From Liolophura sinensis (taxonomy: Eukaryota > Mollusca > Polyplacophora > Chitonida > Chitonidae), in the NCBI RefSeq assembly GCF_032854445.1, contig NC_088302.1, forward strand, positions 45,172,521-45,236,520: DNA of 64,000 bases. The letters run 5' to 3'. Position 1 is the stretch's first letter; every line of letters begins with the position of its first letter. Positions 27,401-39,274 of this stretch are shown here, piece after piece. A program made the translations under genes and the position numbers. A model generated the notes under the pieces. It was not told the origin of the DNA, ran no database searches, and worked only from the letters and a program-made list of their open reading frames with translations.

Positions 27401-30400
27401 ATCACTATGTGAAAAATTCAATCAATCTGTTTTCAGTTGAATAAATCTGCTGTGCTGAGGAAGGCAATCGATTACATTCGTTTCCTGAAGAATTCTAATT
27501 CAAAGTTGAAACAGGAAAATATGATTCTGAAGATGGCTGCTCAGAAGCAAAGTAAGTGTTGTTGTTCTACCAACAAGAAAAATAAGAAGTAAGAAACTAT
27601 AACCATTACTTAGTAATATTGTTCAGACATGTTAAAATTTCTTTTTTTGCTTTGATGTCAGTTTGCTGAAGAATATTTTTTATGTTTGTTGCAGCTATTG
27701 AGGCCCTTCTGGCGAGCAACCCTGAGCTGCTGGACCAGACTCTGACACTCACTCCACCCTCTTCAGAAGGAGGGTCCCCTCTGCATAGTCCCCCAGCAAC
27801 CAGTGATGGGGAGGGGTCATCTCCCTCTAGTCCAGTGTTTGAGGAAGACAGGCAGCTCCATGGGTGAGTAGTTTGGCTTGAGACTTTGTGTGGGGCATGT
27901 GAACATCAAGGCCTAAGGTGGCATGCATACCTTTTAGAGCTGCATGATGATATATCGTGATTTAATACTCTTTTTGAGTACATTTGCAAATTTGTTCTTA
28001 CACATGTGTGTTTTTTTTCCTCTTAAGGATTATTTGTGCTTTTGTTAAAATTGGTTCTCATTCTCAAACTCTTATCTCATTGCTTCAGATGCGACCATGG
28101 ATTCGGAGAGCACAGAGTACTCCTTTAACAGCGGCATGCTGGATCGATCTCGTTTGGCCCTCTGTGTATTTATGTTCACTGTTTTCGCTTTCAATCCCTT
28201 TGGAATGCTGCTTGGTGGTGGAGTGAGAGACCAGATAGACACTAGTGGACATTACGGTCGCACCCTGCAGAGTGTAGGACAGCAAGGTAAGCATAACAGC
28301 TTAAACTGTCTAGTCATCAGAGGTCTAAACTAATCTTGTCTGAATAATTTCTTTAAATAACTCATCTTTTATATAAACCCCAAACCCTTCCTCTCAGAAG
28401 TAAAGAGGCAGTGCAATTTTAGTTAAATCAGGTGTAGTGTTTATCTTGGTTTAGTGCTATAAGATCAAGTTAATACGCTTTCAAAAACTTCAACTGTTTT
28501 TTTTTTTTCCACAAATGATTGAAAAAAACAGGAAAAGTATAAATTTCATGGTCCTAAGGTCTCATTTTTGCAAATGAGGACACAGCTACAAATCCCTGGA
28601 CTTTTTTGTGAAACTATTTTTTTTCGTTGTGTAGGTAGTGTTAGTTGGACAGACTGGATGCCAGGACTGGTGACTTGGGGCCTCAATGGCACCCTGGTGT
28701 TGGGAGCTCTGGCGTGGCTCTTCCTCTATGGGGAACCTGTCACCAAGAAGAAGTCAGAAGCTTCCACTATGTTCTGGAGGCACAGGAAACAAGCAGATAT
28801 GGATTTGTCCAGGGTGAGAAAATGTTTGAAGCTTGAAATTCAGCCTGATTTCTAGATTAGTTAATGTAAAGTTAAGCCTTGGGCTAAAGTAATGCATTCT
28901 TTGAATCTGATGTTATTTTGGGCTTTTGTCTGGTGATAAAAGATACATTATAATCAATTACAGTGATAAGAACAACTGTTACCTTTAATCAGTGTGTTTG
29001 TGTATGTATACATATATGTTTTGTTCACGTTGTTTTCAGGGTAACTATGCATTGGCCTCGCGTCAGTTAAAGCTCTCCCTACAGGCTTTAGGCCGTCCAT
29101 TACCAGCTTCCACCCTGGACCTGTTCAGCAGCCTAGCCTGGCAGGCTCTACGCCAGCTGCTTAACAGGGTGTTCATTGGCCGCTGGTTATCCAGTAAAGC
29201 GGGCAGGCTGACCACAGGAGACGTGAAAGCCGAGGAAGTGCGAGAGTCTGCACGGGATGCAGCCCTTGTCTATCACAAACTCAACCAACTGCATATGACA
29301 GGTAAGTTTATTGCTGTTTGGAGAATTGATTAATGGATCTGTCTTAAGTGGGCTTTTTTTGTGCAATTGGAAATAAAACATTTTAATTTCATTCCCCAAG
29401 CAATCATTTTGGGGAAATTTTTATGTTTACTCTGCACAAAAAAAATCTGCTGTACTGCTATAAAATTATGAAACTGATATCTGCCAAACAAATCTACAAA
29501 ATTTCATTATCTCTATATTTTTAAGTCAAGGTAAACTAAAGTATTGCACCTAATGTTCAGCATTTTTTCAATTGGCACATTTTGCTTGATTCTGATTGAT
29601 CTATTCATCTTTTTATCAACAGTTTTTTTGTGAAGTTCTTGTCAGAAAAAATCAAGTGTTGGCATCAAAAGTATAATGTGGTGACCTTTATGTTCTTTTG
29701 AAAGTGCATTTTTACATACTAAAGGTTAGGTGAATTACAGTACATAAACTAATTGATGTTGTTGTTGATCAGGTCACCTAGAGGGCAGCAGCTGGTTTGG
29801 GGTGTATTTAGCTGTCAGTGCCGTCAACCTCATGGAATCAGCAGGCAGGGCTGTGTCTCGCTCCCTTCAGGCTCAGGTCTACGCTACCACCGCGCTCCGT
29901 GTGAAAACCACCTCCGGGCTGGAGTTCTTAGCGGTATGTTTGCTCTGGTTAATAGGAGCTCTGGTTCTGAATGCATGCAGATTTGATGTACTTACAAGGA
30001 AGGTGTTGTATCCATTGATACAAAGCATTTGTATATCGGTCCTATTCTTTGCTATCCTATCCCATTTTATTACAATCTGCCAAAGTTCTATGTAATTATA
30101 ATTTTAGTGGAGAGGCAACAGAAATATAGAACCATACAAAAATTTGTTCAAATGTTAATTGTTGCAGAAGGTTTTTTTTTTATTGTTTTGTCCGTTCCTA
30201 TTTTACGTCAATATATCTTTAATGAAAAGAGATCTTGTGTGTTTCAGCGCTACTTTCTGAGCCGAGTGCGCCATGTGTGTGCCAAAGCTGGGGAGAGTGT
30301 TCCGGCAAATGTCCAGTGGTTGTGTCAGCCAGAGGGTTACAACTACTTTGTGAATGAAAACTGGTCACTGGAGTCTACTGAGAATATATTCAGTTCAAAC

Positions 30401-33400
30401 CCATTACCAGGTACCTGTAGTTACAGTTTACATTGGTGCATATATATTCTTTCTATTGTCAATCGAAATTTTGAACTTGGCTGTTAAAGTGCCAAAAGTC
30501 TTTTCATTATGTTGTGTTAAAGCCACACAGTTTTATTGGATAAAGATTTTAAAGTGTTTTCCTAATACTGTTTTGTGCAGTTGATCCATTTGCAAAGCTG
30601 ACCAGGACTTTCAGAGAGTATTTGTTGGAGAAGGCGCTGTACACACTGACACTGCCAGCCAGCAGATCTGCAAACAGGTAAGGTGATAATAAATTTGCTT
30701 GAAATTATATTTGTTTGCACCTGAAAGTAAAGTGAATGAGTGAAATTGGTAAGATGTTTTATTTACAGTCACTGTGATCAATGTTTGGGAGATTTTTTTG
30801 TACTAAAGCTGAGAACTTCAGATCACCACATGTATTTGAAAAATGTATCCATAATTTCTTCGTTACATGAAATGATTTTCACCATTCATCACATTATACT
30901 TCACTGTTGATTTGTTTGTTTGACTTGCAGTTCTTCAGAGAGTGACAAGGTATTGCAGTATGTGGAACTACTATCGGACACTGCCAACTCGGACCAGATT
31001 GCCAAGCGACTCTTTGATGTGGATTGTCTCTCTCTTGTGGACAATGGTAAGCTGACTGGCACCAGTTTTGTGGATGAGCATGTAAACATCCAGGTTTTGT
31101 ATGGGATTGGTATAGTTTACATCTTACTAGCCCAAAGTGAAGCAAGCTGGCAGCGTAGCCAAGGATATAAATTCTTTCTGTATTATTCTTCCCATTTTCT
31201 ACAACTGACTATGACAGCTGTTGTAATCTGGGAGAGTCTGTCGCACAGATGTTTTTGTGATGTTAGGTTTGAGTCATTTAGATCCAAGCATACCTATTTT
31301 GGCGTATTGTAGGAGATGATATCTCCAAGTGGTGGGCAGCTGTTGTCAAAGTGGCGACATACTGGCTGTTAGGTGAAGAAGAAAATGCAGGCCAACAACT
31401 ACGGATCAGTGGATAACTTCCCCAAGGCTCTGCAGTCCTCTGAGTACGTATCATATGACATCCTCATCAAGCCCTAGTCACAACCACATTTGCCACTAGT
31501 TGTCTGTGGGGGATCATGGTGAATTGGCGATTGTGATTGCGATGCATTCAGAGTGGTCACAGGTGTTTTTTGTGAAAGCACAAAAAACCAGCTGCGATGT
31601 ACATAAATTCTGACTAATCTTAACCTGTACAATCATTGCAAATGATATTGAATGAATCATGCGCCCATTTTCGTCACACAGTGGATTGAGTCCATGCAAT
31701 CACGTGATCATTGTAGATAAACTGGAACCCTGTGAGAGTTAATGGGTGAGTTAAGGTGTGATTACAAACAGTTTCTTTGTTTTAGTGGGGATAAATCAGC
31801 CACAATGGTTGGTGATGGAAATATCACAATAAACCGTAGAGGTGGTTATGTGGTCGTAAATCTGGTGTGACTGGGTCTTTAGAAAACCTGAGCCACTTAT
31901 TTGAGAATAGTGTGAATGTCATTAAATTTTAGTGTGGTTGTCTCTTTCATAAGAAGATTGTATTCATCACAAAATGTGTGTACTGTTCTCATTGCATTGC
32001 TTTACTTTAGTCTCTTAGATAATGACTGAAAATAGTGTTGATCAATAGATTTCGATCTGCTTGTCTCTTGAAGGTGGTATTTGTGACAATAGTATGATCA
32101 AATGTGACATTTCCTTCATTGCAGAAATGCATTGCCTAGGGCTGTTTTCATGGCATATAAAGCCAGGAAGCAGTATTTTGCAGAGGGAAGTAAAAGAGCG
32201 TACTACACCGTGAAAAGCTGTGACAGGGGTGGTCGCCTCTTACGAGACAGCCTGAACTATGGCTTGAATCAAGACCATGGTCCTTTAGTACAGGTAATTT
32301 CAGGATAATTGTGTACTGGAGTTGGTTTTCAGCAACAATATTGGGGACCTGCAGATTTTAAAACCATGGCAAACATTGTAGGTGTCTGGAAGATTTCTAC
32401 ACCATTGGAAGCATGATGGGTGTGCAACAGATTCCTGCAGCATGGCAAGCATCATGAGTGTCCCACAGATGCGTGTAACATGGCAAGCATCATGAGTGTC
32501 CCACAACTCCCTGCACCATAGCAAACATTGTTTGCATCAACAGATTCCTACGCCATAGATGTCCAACAAAACTGGTCAGTGTTGTGGTGCATTGTAGTTG
32601 CATTGCATTAGTAATTTAGATATGCAATGCATCTGCAGTGCAAGCATTACTTTGACAAACTTCATCATTGCTGATGAGGAGTGGGTACCTGTCATGGAGA
32701 TCACTTCTAGGGAGAGAATAACTGCCATGGAGTTCACAATTGATACCATGAAGAGAATACCATGGAAAGGAAACTTGCCCAGTTACAGAAGTTCCCAAAA
32801 ATTACCTCTCTTTATCATCAGCAACTTATAATTTCATGTCCTTTGTGCCAAAATTTTGTTGGTTTTGCCCTTAATAGTTTTTAATGTCTTTGTACGTAAA
32901 ATACTAATTTTTGAATGCGATTCATACGTGGTAGTTCATTCTCAGTTTCTGGTCATTCAGTTTGTTTTACTGCTGCTGTTGTCTCTGGCAGCAATTTTTC
33001 TGACTGTGTCAATTTTTGCTATACTAATATGTTTGTGTGTAATCATGCTGTTAAAAGGACATGTAATGTCCTGTCTCCTATAAATCATATAAAGTGTTAT
33101 TGTCTTCAGGTTGCTCAGTTGTTGGTGTGTGACTGGCTCCTGCAGACACGAACAGATGTCTGGCAAATTCAACAGGAAAACAAGGGGACACTCAAGGCTG
33201 TGCCTACAGAACTCATAGCATTGCAACAAGACATCTCCAGTCTCAGAAAACTAGCCCAGAACAACAAAGCAATTTTCCCAGGGAAGGCTTTCAAACATAA
33301 AGGAACTATTACTTATTTACACAAGATGAACATTCAGATTGGTTTGCAGTAATTTTTATGATCTGGTTGAAAGAAAACCTGTAATATACTGCTAATGAAC

Positions 33401-34222
33401 ATTTTATCTGGTTTGCGTATCAAGTGTATTTGTGCTTGAGTTTTTTGGGTTTGTTTTTTTTTTTTTCTGGCTTGAGGTTGTTTGTCATTGTTAATCTATG
33501 ACAACTACTCATTGTTGACTCTTTAATGTTTTGTGCTGTTAAAGCCATATCAGATTGTATCCACTGATGTTGCTGGTGGTTTCACACTGTCCTGTTTCCT
33601 GCAGGTATTTTTACACGAGGCCACAGCCAGAATGATGGCGGGTGCCAGTCCAGCCAAAACACAGCAGTTGTTAGACAGAAGTTTACGACGACGACATCAC
33701 TACCCAAGGTCCCCATATAAAGGTAAGGGACTCTTTTTCATAGACACTTTCCTTATTCTTGGATTGAATCATGGTCATTGTAATTGTGATTTGACCAAAT
33801 TTATATACCTTATTAACTTTAACAAAGTGGTGTCATTTTTTTATTTTGTTTTTTTTTTTTGGAAACACTATAATAATCTTTGATACTGAAAAAAAAATTT
33901 TTTTGTTTGTTTGACTACACTGTGTCACATTTTACCATCACAGGTTATCTAAAGTGTATGTTGCTTTTCACTTTCAGACCCACAGAGTGGTGAGAGCGAG
34001 GGGATGGGCCGTGAACAGGCCACTGCTCTACTAATGGCGTGCAGACACCTGCCTGAACCTGTGCTGTCCAAACCAGGGCAGAGAAGCCTTATGCTGGCCG
34101 AGGCTGCTAAGGTGTATGAACAGTTAGGGGACAAGAAGTCAGTGCAGGACTGTCACAGAATGATGATGAGATTAGAGGAGGGCAGGGATCAGACCAACCC
34201 AGTGGGCACCTGTTGTTCATAG
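24403..34222 (+). CDS. SREBF: SREBF, sterol regulatory element-binding protein (membrane-bound bHLH-zip factor)
   Basis: This ER-membrane factor, once cleaved by S1P and S2P, activates sterol and lipid genes. Exons: 24403-24520, 25775-26345, 26693-27010, 27437-27551, 27695-27863, 28089-28286, 28635-28813, 29040-29301, 29773-29933, 30248-30410, 30581-30677, 30931-31046, 31313-31443, 32125-32293, 33110-33286, 33605-33722 and 33978-34222, about 1,100 residues. Parts: acidic N-terminus; Gln-rich exon 2; bHLH-zip with the SREBP-specific Tyr in EKRYR; a [12 protein letters not shown] degron-like motif; TM1 after DRSR with an NP pair; a luminal loop with GRTLQS; TM2 ending GEPV; and the C-terminal regulatory domain with [15 protein letters not shown]. 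Six single-base frame breaks occur (four in exon 2, one each at the ends of exons 5 and 13). Exon 15 ends at a GC, not GT. These look like assembly errors, since every other junction and domain is intact. Confidence 0.93.
26043..26075 (+). repeat. SREBF: CAG/CAA run (poly-Gln) in SREBF exon 2
   Basis: A short glutamine-coding run of CAG and CAA codons in the Gln-rich activation region. It is close to the frame breaks noted in this exon. Confidence 0.8.
31657..31790 (+). repeat. Dispersed repeat, copy 2
   Basis: Aligns by eye with 164-290 (copy 1): 'gcccattttcgtcacac', 'caatcacgtga' and 'tgtgatta' landmarks in the same order. It lies in SREBF intron 13. Confidence 0.5.
32366..32570. repeat. 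Tandem repeat of about 46 bp in SREBF intron 14
   Basis: Four to five diverged units share 'catggcaagcatcatgagtg' and 'acagattcctgc'. The minus-strand open frame across it is a by-product. Confidence 0.75.
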
Positions 34223-34372
34223 CCCACTTCCCATCCAACTTTCTCCCTCACTCAGATTTCTAAAAGAATTTATTGTGTCTTGGGCTGGCCTGGTGTCATA
34301 ATGTGTAGCGTATGATATTGAACTTCTTTGTTAAGTTTTTAAGGAACATCATTTGTGCTGAGAATAGCTACA

Positions 34373-34378
34373 AATAAA
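34373..34378 (+). other. Poly(A) signal of SREBF
   Basis: AATAAA about 150 bp after the SREBF stop codon, in the context CAAATAAAGT. Confidence 0.7.
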
Positions 34379-37234
34379 GTACATCAATACTCTGGGCCTG
34401 GCATCTGTGACAAACAACATTGGCCACTTTCACAAAACTGCACATGTCAGATTTCCTGTAGCTTTTGATGCAATTGACCTTGTCTGGGTTATAGTTCCAT
34501 ATAGCAGTGTAATTTGTGAGAAAAGTCACAAGAACTTGACAAAATTTGCAAATTTAATAATTATGTGAAAGTGGGACCTGAGTGATGAAAAGGTTCACTA
34601 CATTACTGCCTTTTTCCTCCATCGCCCATAGCCTCCATTCCCATTGTCGAGGTGCAAAATATTTCATTGTAAATAGATCACAGACAAATTTTGCAAAGCT
34701 GTGAATAATATATGAATAATGACCTATGAACTTTAAATATTGAAATAATAAAAACACTTGAAATTTCCCATATATAAAAACGTGTTCTTGAATTTTCTTC
34801 ATAATTTATGAACATTAGATGTCCTGGAATTCCCTCTGCTAGCTATGTGCATAACTTCTATGGGGATTCACAAGTACTTGCAAACATGCTTGAGTTCTAG
34901 ACAGTTACTGGTAAGACTTGTAACATGGTTTGTTATATTCTGGACGATAATGGAAAGGGCAAGCGATTTTCGACGTCTTTCGCAGGAATAAGAAGGTTTT
35001 TGCCACCCAAACTGTTCAAATCCAGCTGGGGCGTGAACTACATGTACAGGGTCACACAGCAGTCGTTTTGTTTTTAATTTGGGCACTATCTCTCAAGACA
35101 ATCATTTCGGATTTGTTTCCGTTTCTTCCTAAGTAATAAAACTGCCCAAAATAAGCTGGTAATCCTCATAAAATGTTACTTTTGAGGCTGAAACTTATTT
35201 TCCACGGGGGATATCTCCCACCTTCCAAAACAAACTTGTAAACACTTTAAATTATAGCCGCTCAGGACTGGGTGGGGGGGGGGGGGGGAAACAAGCAAAT
35301 TAGTTGTGGACGAAATTACGGGTCATTTAGGGTACTCATTTGATATGAAGTTGATATAGATCTGTTTTGGTCTAAATTAAATGGAGCTGTAAATGCAGCC
35401 TTATTCGCAAGTTTGCTTCTTGGATTTTTTTCCCCACAAACTCAATTCCTGCCATTTATATAAAATCGTTGGGGTAGAACATGAAACGTTCATAAGTAAG
35501 CCCTATGACATTCAAAGAGGTAAGTGAATAAATACCCAGAAAGTACTTACTACTGTGTATTTCACTAAATCTACGAGTGGTAGGGAGTACGTAAGTGAAG
35601 ACCACTAACGCTCGAGTAGTCGAACATGGGTATACAGTCGATTAGTCAGTTTACGTGTTCCTTGTGGCGGCACTGTTTTTCCTCTGAGTAGATGTAACGA
35701 GGAAGGTTATCGCAGGGCGATCTTCTATCACAGGCTTATGTTAGCCTACACAGTTGAACCTCATTGTTGGAAAACAAGGGATTGTCAGCGAGCAACGAGA
35801 GAAAGGGGGAATGTAGAAACATGCAGTTCGTGTGGCTCACGGATGGGAAATGCGATCTCTTAGTTACCTCTGATGAACCACCTTCTGCTCCCATGCAACA
35901 TTCAAAAGCCCACGCCCTTTTGATACATATTGCTTAGTGAAATACGATATCGTGACATCTCTTCGCAGTATCATTCCATCGCTTCCTACTATCATGCAAT
36001 CACTTCGTTGGGCAATGGACCGATGGTACGACTACGGCTTTAACCGTCTTCCATAGAAACACCATGCAATCAACTGAACTAATCTGTAAGGCAGAAACGA
36101 AAGTAGGGTACCTGTACCGGTACCTAATTCGCCTTTATGAATAGTTCAAAATCACATCGGACATGAAGTTGGCGAAAGTCTTCCCTTTCCGTTGTAAGAA
36201 CTAAATCGATCTGATCAACACATTGGCCGCTTTCAAATCTTTCCAACATTTGGAATATGATTCCTCAGACTTACACGTCATTCCTCTCTTAGCTGAAGGG
36301 CAAATTTCGAGCTTGGTAATTTGCGGTCGCGCGGTTGAGATGATAATCTTTGAATCGTTCTGATACCTGGAATGTTTAACATTTAAACATTTCTTTGCAA
36401 CAGTTAATGAAGGTGCTTAATGTTTAATTATAGCACACTTAAACATGTTTACTCAACAGCTGACAATACGACCGCTTTATAATGTTCAAATTACTCCCTT
36501 TACGCAATAGACCAAACCAATTTACCAAATACTAGTAAATGATTGCATTTATACAATAAATGTAAGTGTTTATAAAATACTGCATGTATTTATAAGGTAA
36601 ACCCATGTATATCATGAAACAAACGGGTGCATTTGACAAATAAACATACTTTCAACATGTTAAACGTTATTATAAGAAAAGAGTTAAAAGCGCTCAAACA
36701 TTTGACTTCCGAGGTGTGCTTTAAGGACCATACTATCAGAGGTTAAGAATGATGTCACTGGAAGTTTATCCAACTCTAATCATGACACTGAATGCTGGAA
36801 TAAGTCTTTTTACACATGAATGAAAGGTTACTGAAATGATGTTCCCAAAAATTCCTTCCTTCTAGTGAACATAAGAAAATAAAATGATGTGACGTCATTC
36901 AAACCAATGAAGTTTGTTGCAGATCATTTATGCACATTCAGCTCTCTATATGTCAGTGAAACCTGAAAGCCACATGTGGAGACGTTCGCGAGTTATTTAC
37001 CACAGGATGAAGGTTTGGTCTGGGTACTCTGTCTTCCTCCGAAAAAATCGACCGCAGTCGTATTGAGAAACAACTTTAAAGCTTAGTCCTCTACATCCGG
37101 AACGACGTTGTGTGAATACCAATCCGTATAGTGCCTATTGTATGTTGGTAAGTTTGTATTTCAGAACTTGCCTAGTGTACTATATGGAATATGCTGAAAA
37201 TTCGATATAATGAGAATTGGGAAGTCCCTGAAGG

Positions 37235-37304
37235 CCAGATTTGAACCCGCGCGACGTTTGCCTTGTGCGTGATTTGAATGTCGCATTGAGCTACGTCCTG
37301 TGAA
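37235..37304 (-). other. tRNA-like relic
   Basis: On the minus strand an A-box-like TAGCTCAATGCG and a B-box-like GGGTTCAAATCT stand about 35 bp apart, as in a tRNA of about 70 nt. The D arm and anticodon stem do not pair well, so this is a pseudo-tRNA or a SINE head, not a working tRNA. Confidence 0.4.
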
Positions 37305-37467
37305 CTGATTTAATAAACATCTGTACACATGCAGTACAAAAAAGTGCTTCGTTTTGAAACACATTTCTACTAGAGTTTATAAACGCGTTCTGTTGTTCAG
37401 CCACAAAAATTACGATTATTTACCATGTCTTTATTACAGTAAACTGAATTAATCAACATCAATACAT

Positions 37468-37680
37468 ATGCACGGGGAAAATGTTTATACATGTACGGAG
37501 AAAATATTTACACCGCACAGGATAGGTTTACACCGCGGAGAAACATTTCCACCGCGGAGAGGCGTTTCCACCACGGAAAAAATTAAGGTTTACACCGCGA
37601 AGAAAAGGTTTGCACCGCGGAAAAAACGTTTCCACCACGGAGGAAAGATTTACACCGCGGAGAAAACGTTTCCACAGCGT
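37468..37680 (+). repeat. Minisatellite of about 20-bp CCGCGG-bearing units
   Basis: About ten units of 18-22 bp of the form 'tttacaccgcggagaaaa' alternating with 'gtttccaccacgga'. Length variation keeps one frame open by chance (80 codons, Lys/Arg/Thr-rich). Confidence 0.85.
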
Positions 37681-39274
37681 TTTTCTCTGCCTTTCGAAGT
37701 TTTTGGTTGAATTGATCAATTCTATGTAAAATGTTTTTGTTTTGGCGTTAATTTCCTTTTGTATGTACTTCAAATTATTTGTTCATAATGATAGGTTTCA
37801 TTAGAAAGCCTTCTGAATTAGTGTAAATCAGAAGAAAATGTTAAAAATGTCGAATGGCACTAACGAACCGCCGTATGTGGTGCATGGATATTTTCAAACA
37901 AGCACAAATAGTCCTGTAAGCATGTTTGCTAGTGTATTGGGTGTAAAATATCGATAAACTTGTAAAAATGTTTGACATAGAGTAAATACCACATGCATGT
38001 TTACAATATAAACATGCCACATGATTAAGCAACAAGACGCGTTTCTAAAATGTAACAGAAATATTTTTATAAAGGAAACACTTCGTTTTAGTGTGTAAGC
38101 TGCCAGTAGAAGTCCTTGATCTTCCGATATAAATTTCCGAGTTGTGGGCCATTAACGCAAACCGAAAACCCATACGTGGTTTTCAAAACTTTCCCACACT
38201 TGCATGTTATGACCCCTTTTATCTCGCTGATGCCTGATGGTCAACTCTATTTTCTGACAAACGGGAATTTTCGAGTTTTAATCTCTTCATTCAATGTACC
38301 GCGCTCCTAGATCAATTATGCTGACCAAAAAAAAAAAAACACATGGTGGGCGTTGTTGGAAAGCCATCATGTACTTGCAAACATACATACATGGGGCCCA
38401 CCCCTTGAAAAGTGGATATGGTTCCTGCAACCATCCCCACCCCCACCCCACACCCTCGTTTTCGACATTTTTTTCATTTAAATATGTGGACTAGCTGATT
38501 ACCACTGACAGGTTCCGCATTATAAATGTATAATAAACTTTTGTAATATAACGTTATGTTATAACGTAAACACGTATCTTTTTATGATGTTGGCACCAGT
38601 TCATGCATGCAAGTTTTAATGCAGCATTTATAACATGTTTCGTCATTTTATTAACAAGTAGAAAATAAAAAAGCAACTGTGTGGCTTGTCATGGATTCAC
38701 TGATTTCGATGAACATGTAATCTATAAAACATTATACAAACACAGCTTCATCTTGTTGTCCATCCGAGGACAGTTTGGTCCATATTCCGTGATTGGGATA
38801 TGACGTTCGACTTTCAGTCGAGAGGTGCTGTAGTATGTAGGGCTTAATGTATCACAAATACCGGTAAAAGTGCAATTAACACTTTATTTTTCCAAGCACT
38901 ACCCCGTAATTAAAAAGAAACATCTGCACGCATGTCGATTTATCAACCGTCATTATGCGCCATTATGTATACTCCGCAATTAATTAAGTAGAAGTGGTAT
39001 AATATTGTTTTCGTTGGGGCTTAAGTCATAAATAGGATTGGGTCTACAGGGCAACCCAGAAATCCGGGTAAGTAGGTCACCTCATGTCAAGGCCATTCGA
39101 TGTTTACCCATCATTCAGCAGTGAGCATGCGCAACACGCATCTGGTACCTGTTTTCAGTCGTCTGTTCGCTTTGAAAGTTTGTGAGAAACAGAATAATGT
39201 GATCGTACGTTAGTGTGTTCTGTAGTGCCAAAATTCTTCCCAATGACGATTTAAAGGTTCTACGATCGGGGGAC

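Larger units (their letters stand above)
34223..39214. other. SREBF 3' UTR and large spacer
   Basis: SREBF has a poly(A) signal at 34373-34378. A G-run occurs at about 35273-35288. The stretch at about 35.5-36.4 kb has more CpG than its surroundings but no open frame above 60 codons. A tRNA-like relic lies near 37.24-37.30 kb and a CCGCGG minisatellite at 37.47-37.68 kb. No gene is supported. Confidence 0.6.

Noticed and set aside
24403-34222. SREBF as a pseudogene
   Set aside because: The frame breaks are few, all single-base and clustered, while bHLH, membrane segments, C-terminal domain and almost all splice sites are intact. An assembly fault fits better.
37468-37710. 80-codon Lys/Arg-rich frame over the minisatellite
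   Set aside because: It is open only because the short repeat lacks stops. There are no splice or family signals.
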